From Plumapathes pennacea (Eukaryota; Cnidaria; Anthozoa; Antipatharia; Myriopathidae): a DNA stretch of 64,000 nt. A program made the position numbers and the translations under genes. This document shows, one piece after another, positions 12,005 through 23,179 of this stretch. The stretch covers positions 5,442,667-5,506,666 of the forward strand of contig OZ038465.1 of the NCBI GenBank assembly GCA_964036295.1. Reading direction: 5' to 3'. Every line of letters begins with the position of its first letter. Within the stretch, counting starts at the first letter, position 1. The notes beneath the pieces were generated by a model that saw only the letters and a program-made list of their open reading frames with translations, was not told where the DNA came from and searched no databases.

Positions 12005-12934
12005 TTTCTCAGCAGCCTCGTTCCAAGGATGAGGGGAAAAACCTGGAAACGAGGATGTTTGCTTAGCGGATGTCTCGCTACAGTTCACAAAGCGACAATG
12101 GAGTCAACACAATCTCCACAGGCCACGCAACACCAGTTTCCGCTAGACAGGTGTAAGCACTGCTCCATCATCTGATTAGGTGACCTCTTGCATTGACAAT
12201 GATGCAAACACCCAATCAGTTAAGCTGCATAAGATCACAGCGTTTAAGAGATGAAAAACAGAAACAGCGAAGGAGGAAGAACGACTACCTGTTACTGGTG
12301 CTTTGTCAACACAGACAGACAGACAGACGTAAAGAGAGTACCGGGCACCATGGTAACCGTCACACAAACAAAAGCCAGCAGGCTATTTCTGTCCAACAGG
12401 TTTAGCTTTGGACGTGAACCAGTGTTCAGCGCGTAAGGGCGACTTGGCACTTGAATAAAAGCAGCCAATTAAAAATACAATCCGTGTAAACATCAAACGA
12501 TGTAATGCCCCAAATAGAACCTTTATCTTCTACAACTGATTCAGTGCGGCTTCTTCCTGGTTAGACTTGGTCAAATTTGATTAAATTATCTCAAAAGCGC
12601 CTAATCATCGGTCATTTTGTACAAAGCAGCGATATGCTATGTCGTGAGAGATGAAGTTTGAACTCTTGCTACGTAATTTATTGGCAGTACAACATTCTAT
12701 CAACAGCTGGATCCCTAGGTAACGAAGCAGCAAGTCGAGTTGTAAACAATTGTGTTTCGGAAAGTTCGTCTGAATGTAAAAAACTCACACACAACTTCAC
12801 ACGACGAGGTCAAAAAAGAAACGAAACAACTGAACTGACAACCAGTTAAATCTGTCAGTAGAATTGACTTGTGGCGTACATCGGAAAACACAGCACGTGG
12901 CAATTCGCGCGCGCGGGAAGATATCAACGAATTG

Positions 12935-13110
12935 GGGCCCAGTCGCACTAGGAAGTTTAGTCGATAAAATCTCAGCATCGAGAGCAATACGACGGCTTCT
13001 TCAATGTTTGGTAGCAACTTGCTGACATATATTACTGGTGACAAGCGCTGTTTGCACTTCAAATGATGCTTGACATTAATGTCGTTAAAGTTTCGAGTGC
13101 GATCGGAGCC
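12935..13110. mobile_element. MITE-2 copy inserted in alpha copy 1
   Basis: The alpha copies at about 34675 and 44100 read GAATTAGACAC without interruption. Here 176 bp are inserted, leaving TTA on the right (13111-13113) and TTG on the left, i.e. a TTA duplication with one change. The ends match the copy at 10241-10421. Confidence 0.85.
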
Positions 13111-13153
13111 TTAGACACTAACTAGTGTTCACATCAAAGAGAAATGTTCTTAC

Positions 13154-13299
13154 CTTTAATGAGCTGTCGAAATAATCAGCAGTCCGAGTTTACGTGTATG
13201 AACCACCCTCAGGTTTCAGTGCCAATTTCCTGAACATCACAACCAAACAATGACCTGTAGACAAATTATTAAAATGTAAAGTTATGTGAACTATAAATA
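13154..13299 (-). promoter_or_regulatory. Alpha-type promoter/leader/donor module, copy 1
   Basis: Minus strand: TATTTATAG box (13299-13291), about 135 bp of leader, then a consensus donor AAAG|GTAAGAAC with exon edge 13154. About 250 bp further on is CACGTG (12894-12899) followed by a GCGCGCG run. The arrangement repeats at 34715-34861 and 44144-44289. Promoter role is inferred. Confidence 0.45.
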
Positions 13300-14790
13300 A
13301 CTTAACCGCTATAACCACTGCCCTTGCAATGGCTGAAACTGAATGGGATATATAATATTTTAAGTGAACGTATGAAACCGTAATATGAGCTTAAAATCCG
13401 CACCAGCTGAACAGAGAACTTGTTTACGTCTTACGTCACGTTTTACAGGCGCGCTTTTATTAGCTGTCTATATTCTACCTGCTACTTTCCTGCTTGCATT
13501 CTATCAACCAATTGTATGGCATGAAACTACAGGCACGTTATATAAAGTGGCACCGCGCGACAACTGCGGGTTGGTTGATTCACACTACTGCACGCGCGCT
13601 CTTACAGCTAAGTCTCCACTACACTTCACAATTAATACGAAAAGTGAATTTAAATAGCTGTAACGGCAAGGATAATGTAACTTCAGAAATGATAATGATA
13701 AGAGACATACAAAACATGGCGCTTTAGAATAGTGTTTTCTTAAATTAGCCCTTGTTCAGGTTCAACGGCTTCGCCATGTCGCTATTTAGCGCTGCACCCG
13801 GAGTGAAAATAACCATGAGGTATTTTTATTGTGTGTCCTTACTGCTAATGCATTGCGTTCAATGATAACTAGCGCAGGCGAAACAGCTGTCACTGCCACG
13901 AAAGGCACTTCACAGAATAATTCGCAGTATTGGGTGGATGGCGTGACATAACAAGGAAGTAATTTACTAGAAGCTCGTGACGCAATGCATCATCCTTATT
14001 TAGAGCTCCTTCAATGGCGGAGGCCAGAAATTTCTATACAGTTAGCTAATTGCTTAAAGCTTTAACCTTCGGGGCAAAGAGATGAAGTATATTTATTGTA
14101 AACCGGGGTGAGAGGCGTGGGTGGAAATTTCCGGCACGAAGGGGTAGCTGTCATACACGCTGAACCGCCCTTCATGAGGGAGCAAGTACTAAATGAAACT
14201 AGTCTTGCAAACGTTCAAAAAATTCAGACTTAGCATTAAGCTGAAACACTATACGTAGTGTTAAATAATGTGAAGTGAGATTATGAGATGTACGGGACAT
14301 GACGCAAAGCAGTGCATGATGGACGCCTGAGGGGGGTGGGGAGCGATACGCTTGTTTCACGACGCGACACATTTTCTTTCATTCTTTTTCTTTCCTTTTT
14401 AATTGGTCAAATTCCAATTGAGAAACAAGCAGTTAGCTCTTGCGATGGATCATTTTCGATTTTCTCTTCCGTTCTTCCATCAGAGAATGCAGAACTGGGA
14501 AACCGGGTAATACGTTTTTGACGTCACTTCGTTGGTCAGCGTTCTTCACCAATACTATCTAACTCGATCTAACTGGAGCTAAAATTTGTGCAAACACCGT
14601 TTTCTTTTTTTCTTTCTTTCTTTCTTTCTTTTTTTTTTTTTTTTTTTTGCTACAACACTTATGTAGAAAATGCATTAACTAATTTAGTTGCCTGACATTG
14701 AGTATCTTGGCTAACTTACTTTTACGAGCGTTATGCTGAACCCCAAAATCTGCACTTGCAGCACACTTATATACCGCACGGTTAAAAAAA

Positions 14791-15955
14791 ATCAAAGCAG
14801 CGTGGCCGCTGTAAGGTCGCCCATATATGTTATACTGCCTGATTGGGATTAATTTTTTGCGCGAAGGTAAGAGAAAATCTGAGCAATCTCGTACCCAGAC
14901 CCTCCAATGTGGACGAAACTCGAAGGCTGGGAGGACGTTTTAAGAATTGGATCGCTAGTTGAACCCGTCAAGGGTAATCTAGTTTTAAATAGATCTCTGA
15001 GTGCTAAGACGACCGGGAAGAGTACCAACGGCCAGAAATGGCGAGCTTTCTAGAACGATGAAGTTGCAGGGACCCAGTTGATTTGGCGTTGCCAGTGAGC
15101 TCGCGGCGTGAGTTGCGTGGAGACCAGAATATACTAAAATGGACAGAAGGGACAAGAGCGGAACTCTCAAGAGAGACTTCAGTTTCTCACCAGAAAAATA
15201 TCACACGGTATAGAGAACTTGGCTTTTGACAGCTTGCTCAAATGAAACCTGACTAAACTATAAATTATCATTACAACACTCATACACTTGCTTCTTGAAG
15301 GTTGAGCGACTCTGCATTTTGAGCTTAGGAGCAAAAGTGTCAGCCGGCAACAAAAGCTGAGTAATGCGTGACATATCTTTTTATGCACAATCGATTCTAA
15401 TCAGAGGCCACGATTAATCCAGCCTTCGCTTCAATACTTGTCTATTCCTTTTATTAACTGAATGCGTTTCTTCTCTCAGGCTTTAGAGTATTCGTGCTCT
15501 GTAACAAACACAAACTTGAAAGCCCGCGGGACTGAAAGCGAGGAATGAAAGCGAGGAATGAATGAAACACGATACATGTTTACAATATTTTGCGGTTTTG
15601 ATCACAGCGTGTTCAGTCCATTTGTGACTGCAAACTCAATGCACAGGACTATTTCGGTGTATTGTTCATTTCTAGTACACATTGACCATTGCGAAACAAA
15701 AGCTACATGATCGAATGGAAGAAACATTTCAGCAAGTAATATATGATAAGCAGAAGCATTTTGTTAGGCAACAAAAGTCATGTACAATGTAAAGCATAAA
15801 TCGCTATTGTTTTATGGCTAAAGCTCATCGTAGCTTTGGTTTCCGTTTTCGGCCTGTTATCTTTCCAGAAGTATTTCGTGTCGCCCCAGGAAGTTTCGTC
15901 GGGACTAAATAATTAGCGGCGACAGAGTTATTTGCAATCGCTACGCGTTTAAGGT
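14791..15955. repeat. Arm 1 of a large inverted repeat
   Basis: The reverse complement of this 1.16-kb segment appears at 18011-19200 with few differences. Its first about 450 bp are also the inverse of 15965-16424, so a foldback with about 720 bp between the arms lies entirely within 14.8-16.4 kb. ORFs here mirror those in the partner copies and are not supported as genes. Confidence 0.85.
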
Positions 15956-16523
15956 TTCATTGGAGCAAGGTGTCAAAAGCCAAGTTCTCTATGCTGTGTG
16001 ATATTTTTCTGGTGAGAAACAAAAGTCTCTCTTGAAAGTTCCGCTCTTGTCCCTTCTGTCCATTTTAGTACATTCTGGTCTCCACGCGACTCATGGCGCG
16101 AGCTCTCTGGCAACGCCAAATCAACTGGGTCCCTGCAACTTCATAGTTCTAGAAAGCTCGCCATTTCTGGCCTTTGGTACTTTTCCCGGTCGTCTTTGCA
16201 CTACAGAGATCTATTTAAAACTAGATTACCCTTGACGGGTTCAACTAGCGGTCCAATTCTTAAAACGTCCTCCCAGCCTTCGAGTTTCGTGATTGGAGGG
16301 TCTGGGTACCAGATTGCTCAGATTTCGCGCAAACAAATTTCTCTTACTTTGGCGCAAAAAATTAATCCCGATCAGGCAGTATAACATATATGGGCGACCT
16401 TACAGCGGCCACGCAGCTTTGATTATAGCTATTTATAGCTCTCGGCATTTTACGCTTGACAGTGTTCAGTGCGGTACTTGTATTCTTCTGGACTTGTTCT
16501 GAGGGTTCACATCGTGGATTGAC

Positions 16524-16592
16524 GGCATGTGCTGAAACATGAACTGGACTCTGGACTCCGTCCAGAGTCCAGTCCATGTTTGAGCACATGCC
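16524..16592. repeat. Near-perfect hairpin, 33-bp arms, 3-nt loop
   Basis: Left arm 16524-16556 (GGCATGTGCT... CTGGACTCTGGAC) and right arm 16560-16592 are reverse complements with two mismatches, separated by TCC. It sits at the junction between the inverted gamma promoter fragment and forward gamma sequence. An identical hairpin lies at 19302-19370. Confidence 0.9.
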
Positions 16593-17278
16593 CATAGAGA
16601 TTCGCAACATGCAAGGACATGTGCTTATATCAATGCATAACGAACTCTGTGTAGACAGCAAACTGGCCAAAATCTTTTGACTGTAAAACGTGCACTGTAA
16701 TGATTTTTATCCCTGACTCGCACATATTCCTGCTGAATTAGTAAGTTGTTAAAAGTGTAGATATTTTGTCGCTAATTTATTCAAAGGGTGGTGTGTGGGC
16801 GAACGTTTGAACCGCAGTCTTTACTATACATTTTGAGCATAGCGTGGGCGATGACTACTGATGCTTCATCGTCCCAAAAGCAACTTCGATTCTGAAATAA
16901 AGCTTTCGAAATTTCACTTTAGAGAATGCAATTCATCACTATCCATGCGTGGTTCCACTGGATTGCGGATAAAATAGTTTTCTTAACAGAGTGCCGTTAA
17001 GCCAGGAAACAGCGGGTTGGTATAAAGTTTCTTTTCAAAAACAAGTTGTGCGGTGTTATTTTAAGCTATTACTAAAACATGCCCATCTAGACGTTCTGAA
17101 CGGATCGCATTTCTGACTACAAATTCTTGGGTTCAGAAGTTTTAAATATCGCTTCGAGCTTGCTTATAGCCAAGATTTATCAGGCCCTTGCAAACGGTAT
17201 TTCCGAAGTCGGCATTCTACTGGCTTGCCTTCTTCCAACTGACAGTGTTTAATCTGGCACATGCCGCAGTCTAGTAAC

Positions 17279-17494
17279 ATGGGCGAACAGAATCAAAGTC
17301 AACGTTATCAAAGCTTTATGGCGAGGCAACGAGAGAAACTCATTGAAAAGAAGTTTCCAGTTCAGGTCCCAGAGATTTCAAGCTCCACAGATAAAAACAG
17401 CGAAGTGTCAGCGGATACCACGATGGAGTGGGCCAGACATCTACTCGAGGAAAAGATCATGAAAAACCCAAAACCAGACTCAACTGCAGAATGA
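17279..17494 (+). CDS. Gamma ORF copy 1: conserved 71-codon hypothetical protein
   Basis: Unrecognised small charged protein. It begins MGEQNQSQRYQSFMARQREK and continues through LIEKKFPVQVPEISSSTDKN and WARHLLEEKI to a C-terminus KNPKPDSTAE. There is no signal peptide, membrane segment or known domain that I can see; the N-terminal third and the WARHLLEE stretch look helical. An in-frame ATG at 17261 would add six residues, but the ATG at 17279 is the one shared by all plus-strand copies. A pyrimidine tract and CAG (AACTGACAG) about 50 bp upstream could be an acceptor. Six plus-strand copies exist, all exactly 216 bp without indels, four of them open. It could be a real small gene, an exon, or part of a repeat that happens to stay open. 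Confidence 0.45.
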   Translation: MGEQNQSQRYQSFMARQREKLIEKKFPVQVPEISSSTDKNSEVSADTTMEWARHLLEEKIMKNPKPDSTAE

Positions 17495-17874
17495 TAAAGA
17501 ACAACCAACTCTTATGGGAAAAAGATACAACCAACTCATCTTGCAGATTTAATGACATTCGGTGATTCTACCTAACAGTGTTCTTGGAGATATTTATATG
17601 AAGTTTCATCAGCCTAAATAAAAGGTTGCCCGTAGCCCGTATCTGAAGGTCGCCCGTCGTCCGTATCTGCGGTTATTAGCGAGAGAACCTCACTGGAAAG
17701 AAGTTTCCGCTTCAGACTCCTAAAACTCTATCAAGGAAGGTATTGGACATAAAAAGGACAAACAATGACCTGTAGACAAATTATTAAAATGTAAAGTTAT
17801 GTAAACTATAAATAACTTAACCGCTATAACCACTGCCCTTGCAATGGCTGAAACTGAATGGGATATATATTTTA

Positions 17875-18010
17875 GGCTACGTTTACACTATACCGGATAG
17901 GATTTTGAGCCGTTGCGAAAACCTGTCCGGTACAGTGCAAAACACGAAAGATGGGTCCGGAGCGACTTTGGCCGAAAAACCTATCCGTTACAGTGTAAAC
18001 ACAAAGTCAG
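17875..18010. mobile_element. MITE-3, right-truncated copy
   Basis: Starts GGCTACGTTTACACTATACC directly after TTA, as in the full copy at 20192. It stops after CAGTCCGGAAC and joins the inverted delta module (GCTACGCGATT). The right end and its target duplication are missing. Confidence 0.8.
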
Positions 18011-19200
18011 TCCGGAACGCTACGCGATTCCAAATAACTCTGTCGCCGCTAATTATTTAGTCCCGACGAAACTTCCTGTGGCGACACGAAATACTTCTGG
18101 AAAGATAACAGGCCGAAAACGGAAACCGAAGCTACGATGAGCTTTAGCCGTAAAACAATAGGGATTATGCTTTACATTGTTACATGACATTTGTTGCCCA
18201 GCAAAATGCTTCTGCTTATCATACATTGCCTGCTGAAATGTTTCTTCCATTCGATCATGTAGCTTTTGTTTCGCAATGGTCAATGTGTACTAGAAATGAA
18301 TAATACACGGAAATAGTCCTGAGCATTGAGTTTGCAGTCACGAATGGACTGAACACGCTGTGAACAAAAGCGCAAAATATTGTAAACAGGTATCGTGTTT
18401 CATTCATTCCTCGCTTTCAGTCCCGCGGGCTTTCAGTTTTACATTTGTTACAGAGCACGAATACTCTAAAGCCTGAGAGAAGAAACGCATTCAGTTAATA
18501 AAAGGAATAGACAAGTATTGAAGCGAAGGCTGGATTAATGGTGGCCTCTGATTAGAAATAAATGTTCGAAGTCAAACGGCCAATATCGATTGTGCATAAA
18601 AAGATATGTCACGCATTACTTAGCTTTTCTTGCCGGCTGATGCTTTTGCTCCTAAGCTCAAAATGCAGAGACGCTCAACCTTCAAGAAGCAAGTGTATGA
18701 GTGTTGTAATGATAATTTCTACTTTAGTCAGGTTTCATTGGAGCAAGGTGTCAAAAGCCAAGTTCTCTATGCTGTGTGATATTTTTCTGGTGAGAAACAA
18801 AAGTCTCTCTTGAAAGTTCCGCTCTTGTCCCTTCTGTCCATCTTAGTACATTCTGGTCTCCACGCAACTCATGGCGCGAGCTCTCTGGCAACGCCAAATC
18901 AACTGGGTCCCTGCAACTTCATAGTTCTAGAAAGCTCGCCATTTCTGGCCTTTGGTACTTTTCCCGGTCGTCTTTGCACTACAGAGATCTATTTAAAACT
19001 AGATTACCCTTGACGGGTTCAACTAGCGGTCCAATTCTTAAAACGTCCTCCCAGCCTTCGAGTTTCGTGATTGGAGGGTCTGGGTACCAGATTGCTCAGA
19101 TTTCGCGCAAACAAATTTCTCTTACTTTGGCGCAAAAAATTAATCCCGATCAGGCAGTATAACATATATGGGCGACCTTACAGCGGCCACGCAGCTTTGA
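18011..19200. repeat. Arm 2 of the large inverted repeat
   Basis: Reverse complement of 14791-15955. From 18737 onward it overlaps the tandem-duplicated unit copy 2, so the same DNA belongs to both a direct and an inverted duplication. No gene is supported in 18011-18736. Confidence 0.85.
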
Positions 19201-19301
19201 TTATAGCTATTTATAGCTCTCGGCATTTTACGCTTGACAGTGTTCAGTGCGGTACTTGTATTCTTCTGGACTTGTTCTGAGGGTTCACATCGTGGATTGA
19301 C

Positions 19302-19370
19302 GGCATGTGCTGAAACATGAACTGGACTCTGGACTCCGTCCAGAGTCCAGTCCATGTTTGAGCACATGCC
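19302..19370. repeat. Near-perfect hairpin, second copy
   Basis: Identical to 16524-16592: arms 19302-19334 and 19338-19370, TCC loop. Confidence 0.9.
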
Positions 19371-19595
19371 CATAGAGATTCGCAACATGCAAGGACATGT
19401 GCTTATATCAATACATAACGAATGCATTTCTGACTACAAATTCTTGGGTTCAGAAGTTTTAAATATCGCTTCGAGCTTGCTTATAGCCAAGATTTATCAG
19501 GCCCTTGCAAACGGTATTTCCGAAGTCGGCATTCTACTGGCTTGCCTTCTTCCAACTGACAGTGTTTAATCTGGCACATGCCGCAGTCTAGTAAC

Positions 19596-19811
19596 ATGGG
19601 CGAACAGAATCAAAGTCAACGTTATCAAAGCTTTATGGCGAGGCAACGAGAGAAACTCATTGAAAAGAAGTTTCCAGTTCAGGTCCCAGAGATTTCAAGC
19701 TCCACAGATAAAAACAGCGAAGTGTCAGCGGATACCACGATGGAGTGGGCCAGACATCTACTCGAGGAAAAGATCATGAAAAACCCAAAACCAGACTCAA
19801 CTGCAGAATGA
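19596..19811 (+). CDS. Gamma ORF copy 2: conserved 71-codon hypothetical protein
   Basis: Encodes the same 71 residues as the copy at 17279-17494 and keeps the same upstream flank back to the AACTGACAG acceptor-like site. Because the whole unit is nearly identical to copy 1, this copy adds little independent evidence for selection; the diverged copies at 29187 and 30397 are the informative comparison. Function unknown. Confidence 0.45.
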   Translation: MGEQNQSQRYQSFMARQREKLIEKKFPVQVPEISSSTDKNSEVSADTTMEWARHLLEEKIMKNPKPDSTAE

Positions 19812-20191
19812 TAAAGAACAACCAACTCTTATGGGAAAAAGATACAACCAACTCATCTTGCAGATTTAATGACATTCGGTGATTCTACCTAACAGTGTTC
19901 TTGGAGATATTTATATGAAGTTTCATCAGCCTAAATAAAAGGTCGCCCGTAGCCCGTATCTGAAGGTCGCCCGTCGTCCGTATCTGCGGTTATTAGCGAG
20001 AGAACCTCACTGGAAAGAAGTTTCCGCTTCAGACTCCTAAAACTCTATCAAGGAAGGTATTGGACATAAAAAGGACAAACAATGACCTGTAGACAAATTA
20101 TTAAAATGTAAAGTTATGTAAACTATAAATAACTTAACCGCTATAACCACTGCCCTTGCAATGGCTGAAACTGAATGGGATATATATTTTA

Positions 20192-20537
20192 GGCTACGTT
20201 TACACTATACCGGATAGGATTTTGAGCCGTTGCGAAAACCTGTCCGGTACAGTGCAAAACACGAAAGATGGGTCCGGAGCGACTTTGGCCGAAAAACCTA
20301 TCCGTTACAGTGTAAACACAAAGTCAGTCCGGAACAGCTTTGTCACATTCAATTAATGCAAATCAGAGCGTTTTCCTATCCGATACAGGTCCGTACAACT
20401 TTCAGAAGCGGAGCGGAGCAACAGCGCTTCGTTCCAAAAATCGCTCCGAAAACAGCGTATCTAATGTAAACGGAAGGCCTATCCGGTACGTTTTTGCGAC
20501 GCTACGGAAAGCTATCCGGTATAGTGTAAACGTAGCC
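20192..20537. mobile_element. MITE-3, full copy, TTA target duplication
   Basis: 346 bp with inverted ends (GGCTACGTTTACACTATACC left, GGTATAGTGTAAACGTAGCC right), flanked by TTA on both sides (20189-20191, 20538-20540). The uninterrupted site is visible in alpha copy 1 near 13355 (ATATTTTAAGTGAACG). Sub-terminal repeats of ACAGTGTAAAC and TCCGG occur inside. No transposase; PIF/Harbinger-like by duplication size. Confidence 0.88.
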
Positions 20538-21180
20538 TTAAGTGAACGTATATGAGCTTAAAATCCGCACCAGCTGAACAGAGAACTTGTTTACGTCTTA
20601 CGTCACGTTTTGCCGGCGCGCTTTTATTAGCTGTCTATATTCTACCTGCTACTTTCCTGCTTGCATTCTATCAACCAATTGTATGACATGAAACTATAGG
20701 CACGTTATATAAAGTGGTACCGCGCGACAACTGCGGGTTGGTTGATTCACACTACTGCACGCGCGCTCTTATAGCTAAGTCTCCACTACACTTCACAATT
20801 AATACGAAAAGTGAATTTAAATAGCTGTAACGGCAAGGATAATGTAACTTCAGAAATGATAATGATAAGAGACATACGAAACATGGCGCTTTAGAATAGT
20901 GTTTTTTAAATTAGCCCTTGTTCAGGTTCAACGGCTTCGCCATGTCGCTATTTAGCGCTGCACCCGGAGTGAAAATAACCGGGAGGTATTTTTATCGTGT
21001 GTCCTTACTGCTAATGCATTGCGTTCAATGATAACTAGCGCAGGCGAAACAGCTGTCACTGTCACGAATAGCACCTCACAGAATAATTCGCAGTATTGTG
21101 TGGACGACGTGACGTAACAAGGAAGGAATTTACAAGAAGCTCGTGACGCAATGCATCATCCTTATTTTAGAGCTCCTTCA
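20538..21180. repeat. Alpha module, partial copy (right part)
   Basis: Matches 13360-14020 of alpha copy 1: the TTTACGTCTTACGTCACGTTTT block, TGCGTTCAATGATAACTAGCG, and GCATCATCCTTATTTTAGAGC. It then passes directly into beta at 21181. No gene is supported. Confidence 0.75.
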
Positions 21181-21451
21181 TGAAGTCAACTAACAAACTG
21201 CAACTAAGTGAAACGGACTTAGCGAGGACCCGACAGTAACTAATCCTTCATCAATATATATGGCGAACAGATATTAGAAACAGATTAGACTGGCACAATG
21301 GCACGGGCCGACTTTAATATAGCTATCGTTTTCGCTTGTTTTCTCGCTACGTTCGCGGTCAATGGGTCACTAACGCGGATAATGGGTCAGTATTTCCAAA
21401 GTTTAAACTAGACTGCCACATGTCATCATTTTGTGCGGATATTATGTAGAG

Positions 21452-21460
21452 TATAAAAGG
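21452..21460 (+). promoter_or_regulatory. TATAAAAGG box in beta copy 1
   Basis: A strong TATA-like box, preserved with its flanks (GGATATTATGTAGAG before; CTGTTGGGAGTCG about 20 bp after) at 36781 and 46126. In copies 1 and 2 the gamma ORF lies downstream on the same strand, about 2.2-2.3 kb away once the LINE is discounted. Transcription is not shown. Confidence 0.45.
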
Positions 21461-22962
21461 CCAATCTCAACTTGTCTGTTGGGAGTCGTTTTGTTTGCAA
21501 GATCGCACAACAAACCCAGTTCGACAGACATTTGATTAATGTGTTTCAAACAACCAGCCGGTGTTAAAATACTTACACCGAAGCGAAGGTCTCGGGAATT
21601 GTGGCCAATACAGATCCAGTTAATTTTAGTCATCCTTTTCAGGATTCCTTCTCACAAAATACGAGTACGTGCTGAAGGAATCTGACGCATTCCGGATTTC
21701 ACTTGTGTGGCTGCAGCTCTTATCAGTGTGTGGTCGGTAACAAGTCTACGACGATGAGCATGAGGACAAACTACTCGCACGTTCTGTGGTACCTCAAATT
21801 ATTCAATTTATCGTCGAGTTTGTCTCCTATTACAAAACAAAAAAAGTATAGTTTTTGAAATGCTAAGCCATGTACTAGTCGAGACGAAGTAAAAATAAAG
21901 CATTTCAAGTCACACGCCACGAGGACATCAAGAGCAGTTTATTCCACAGTTTGTCCGCCTCCTTTGGTCTTCTGTACAAGACTCGTGGCGCGGAGCAGCG
22001 CAACAGTCCTCCACTGTTGTTCGCGTATTAAGTGCTCGAATGCTTCAGCAAGACACAATCCCAATCTAAACTTTGCTTCTCAAATTTCTTCCAGACAGAT
22101 TATGTTCAGTTTGGCTACATGCGTCCAATGTGCGATAACACTAACACTTGATAGTACCACGGACGAAAATCGCGTTCAAATAGTAACTCCGGCAATAAAT
22201 CTACGCCACATGCACATCGTTTCAATAATCCTGCATATATCAATAACCCTGCACTACACCTTGTAAGAGTCGCCTTTATGATCGGGTGCCCTTTGACCCT
22301 CATTGAGTAGTGGCTGCCTTGGTATATTCGCCTCTCTAAAAACGGGGCTACGAGTCACACTTTTTCAACGAGTGTTACAAGGCAAACTGGCCGTTTGCAG
22401 AATAGTATTCTGAGAAGGTTGAGTGGTGGCTAATTCCAAGAAAACAGGCATGCGCAGTCAGTATGAAAACAAATTGCAGTAACATTTGGAGCATATTAAT
22501 CGGATGAAGTAGATGCAAATTAAGGCAACAGCTTTACTTCCCTTGTTCACAATCTAAAACCTTTGACTATAATCAATCTTACCCAGTCTGAGACTGTATC
22601 ATGGCATAAAGCACTGTACATTTCTTAAGAACGCCAGAGTCAAGTGTCTGCTCAGCCTGCAGTCTGCTCAACAAAAGAAAAGTTAAACAATTTCCCCTCG
22701 AGTTCCTTGGACATATATAATTATAGCATGCAACTCTCGTTTTGCCTGCATGCTTTCTTCTCGTCTTCTTTAACTTTCTTTGTTTGTGTGTGTTCACTTT
22801 TTTTAACCTTCGGCAGCACTGTATAGCTGTGGGACTGTATCATTTGACCCGTTGTATGGAGTGTGAGCTTTGTATTGTTCTACGAACACGTTCTATGCAG
22901 TCAACCTCGTTAGTCAGTAATTTCCATAACAATAGTTGTTCGTTTAAAAACCTTCGTAGTCA

Positions 22963-23020
22963 TTTCCATAACAATAGCTTTATTCCCTCCGGGAGGGAAT
23001 AAAAGCTATTGTTACGGAAA
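22963..23020. repeat. Hairpin in beta
   Basis: Inverted arms TTTCCATAACAATAGCTTTA and its complement meet at CTCCGGGAGG. A shorter version lies at 38707-38752 in beta copy 2. Confidence 0.8.
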
Positions 23021-23032
23021 TAGAGATTACTT

Positions 23033-23169
23033 CATGGAAAGTGCGCGCGTACGGTTTTTATTCACGAGTTGTGAAGTATCATAAAACGAACGAGCGAGGC
23101 TTTGCGAGCGAGTGAGTTTTATGATACGAAACAACGAGTGAATAAAAACTGTACAAAGCACTTTCCATG
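23033..23169. mobile_element. Foldback element 'a' (137 bp)
   Basis: Almost the whole length is one inverted repeat: CATGGAAAGTGC at the left end, its complement at the right, inner arms TTTTTATTCACGAG and GTATCATAAAACGAACGAGCG, and a central GGCTTTGCGAGCG. Absent from beta copy 2. A similar hairpin lies at 50045-50183. Confidence 0.75.
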
Positions 23170-23179
23170 ATGTTTTCTG

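Larger units (their letters stand above)
12005..14780. repeat. Alpha module, copy 1
   Basis: Begins with an imperfect hairpin block (CCTCGTTCC to GGAAACGAGG, about 12017-12053). It continues through an ACAGACAGACAGACAG block, a TCTGTCAGTAGAATTGAC block, the promoter-like module at 13154-13299 and a T-rich tail (14600-14650). The same order occurs at 33768-36320 and 43200-45660. The 63-aa ORF 12658-12849 is also open at 34399, but its reading frame is disrupted in the 43.9-kb copy, so it is not called a gene. Confidence 0.8.
15956..17874. repeat. Tandem-duplicated unit, copy 1
   Basis: Nearly identical to 18737-20191 (offset 2778 bp at the start; only scattered substitutions, for example at 16084 and 16107). 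This copy keeps about 460 bp (roughly 16644-17105) missing from copy 2. It contains an inverted gamma promoter piece (TATTTATAG at 16430), a hairpin (16524-16592), the gamma ORF (17279-17494) and an alpha fragment (17758-17874). Such similarity implies a very recent duplication or an assembly artefact. Confidence 0.85.
18737..20191. repeat. Tandem-duplicated unit, copy 2
   Basis: Near-identical to 15956-17874 but shortened by about 460 bp at 19421 (joint ATAACGAA/TGCATTTC). Contains the second hairpin, the second ORF copy and an alpha fragment (20075-20191) that is split from 20541 onward by MITE-3. Confidence 0.85.

Noticed and set aside
12658-12849. 63-residue ORF shared with 34399-34590
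   Set aside because: The frame is disrupted in the third alpha copy and the sequence lies in the intron-like part behind the promoter module.
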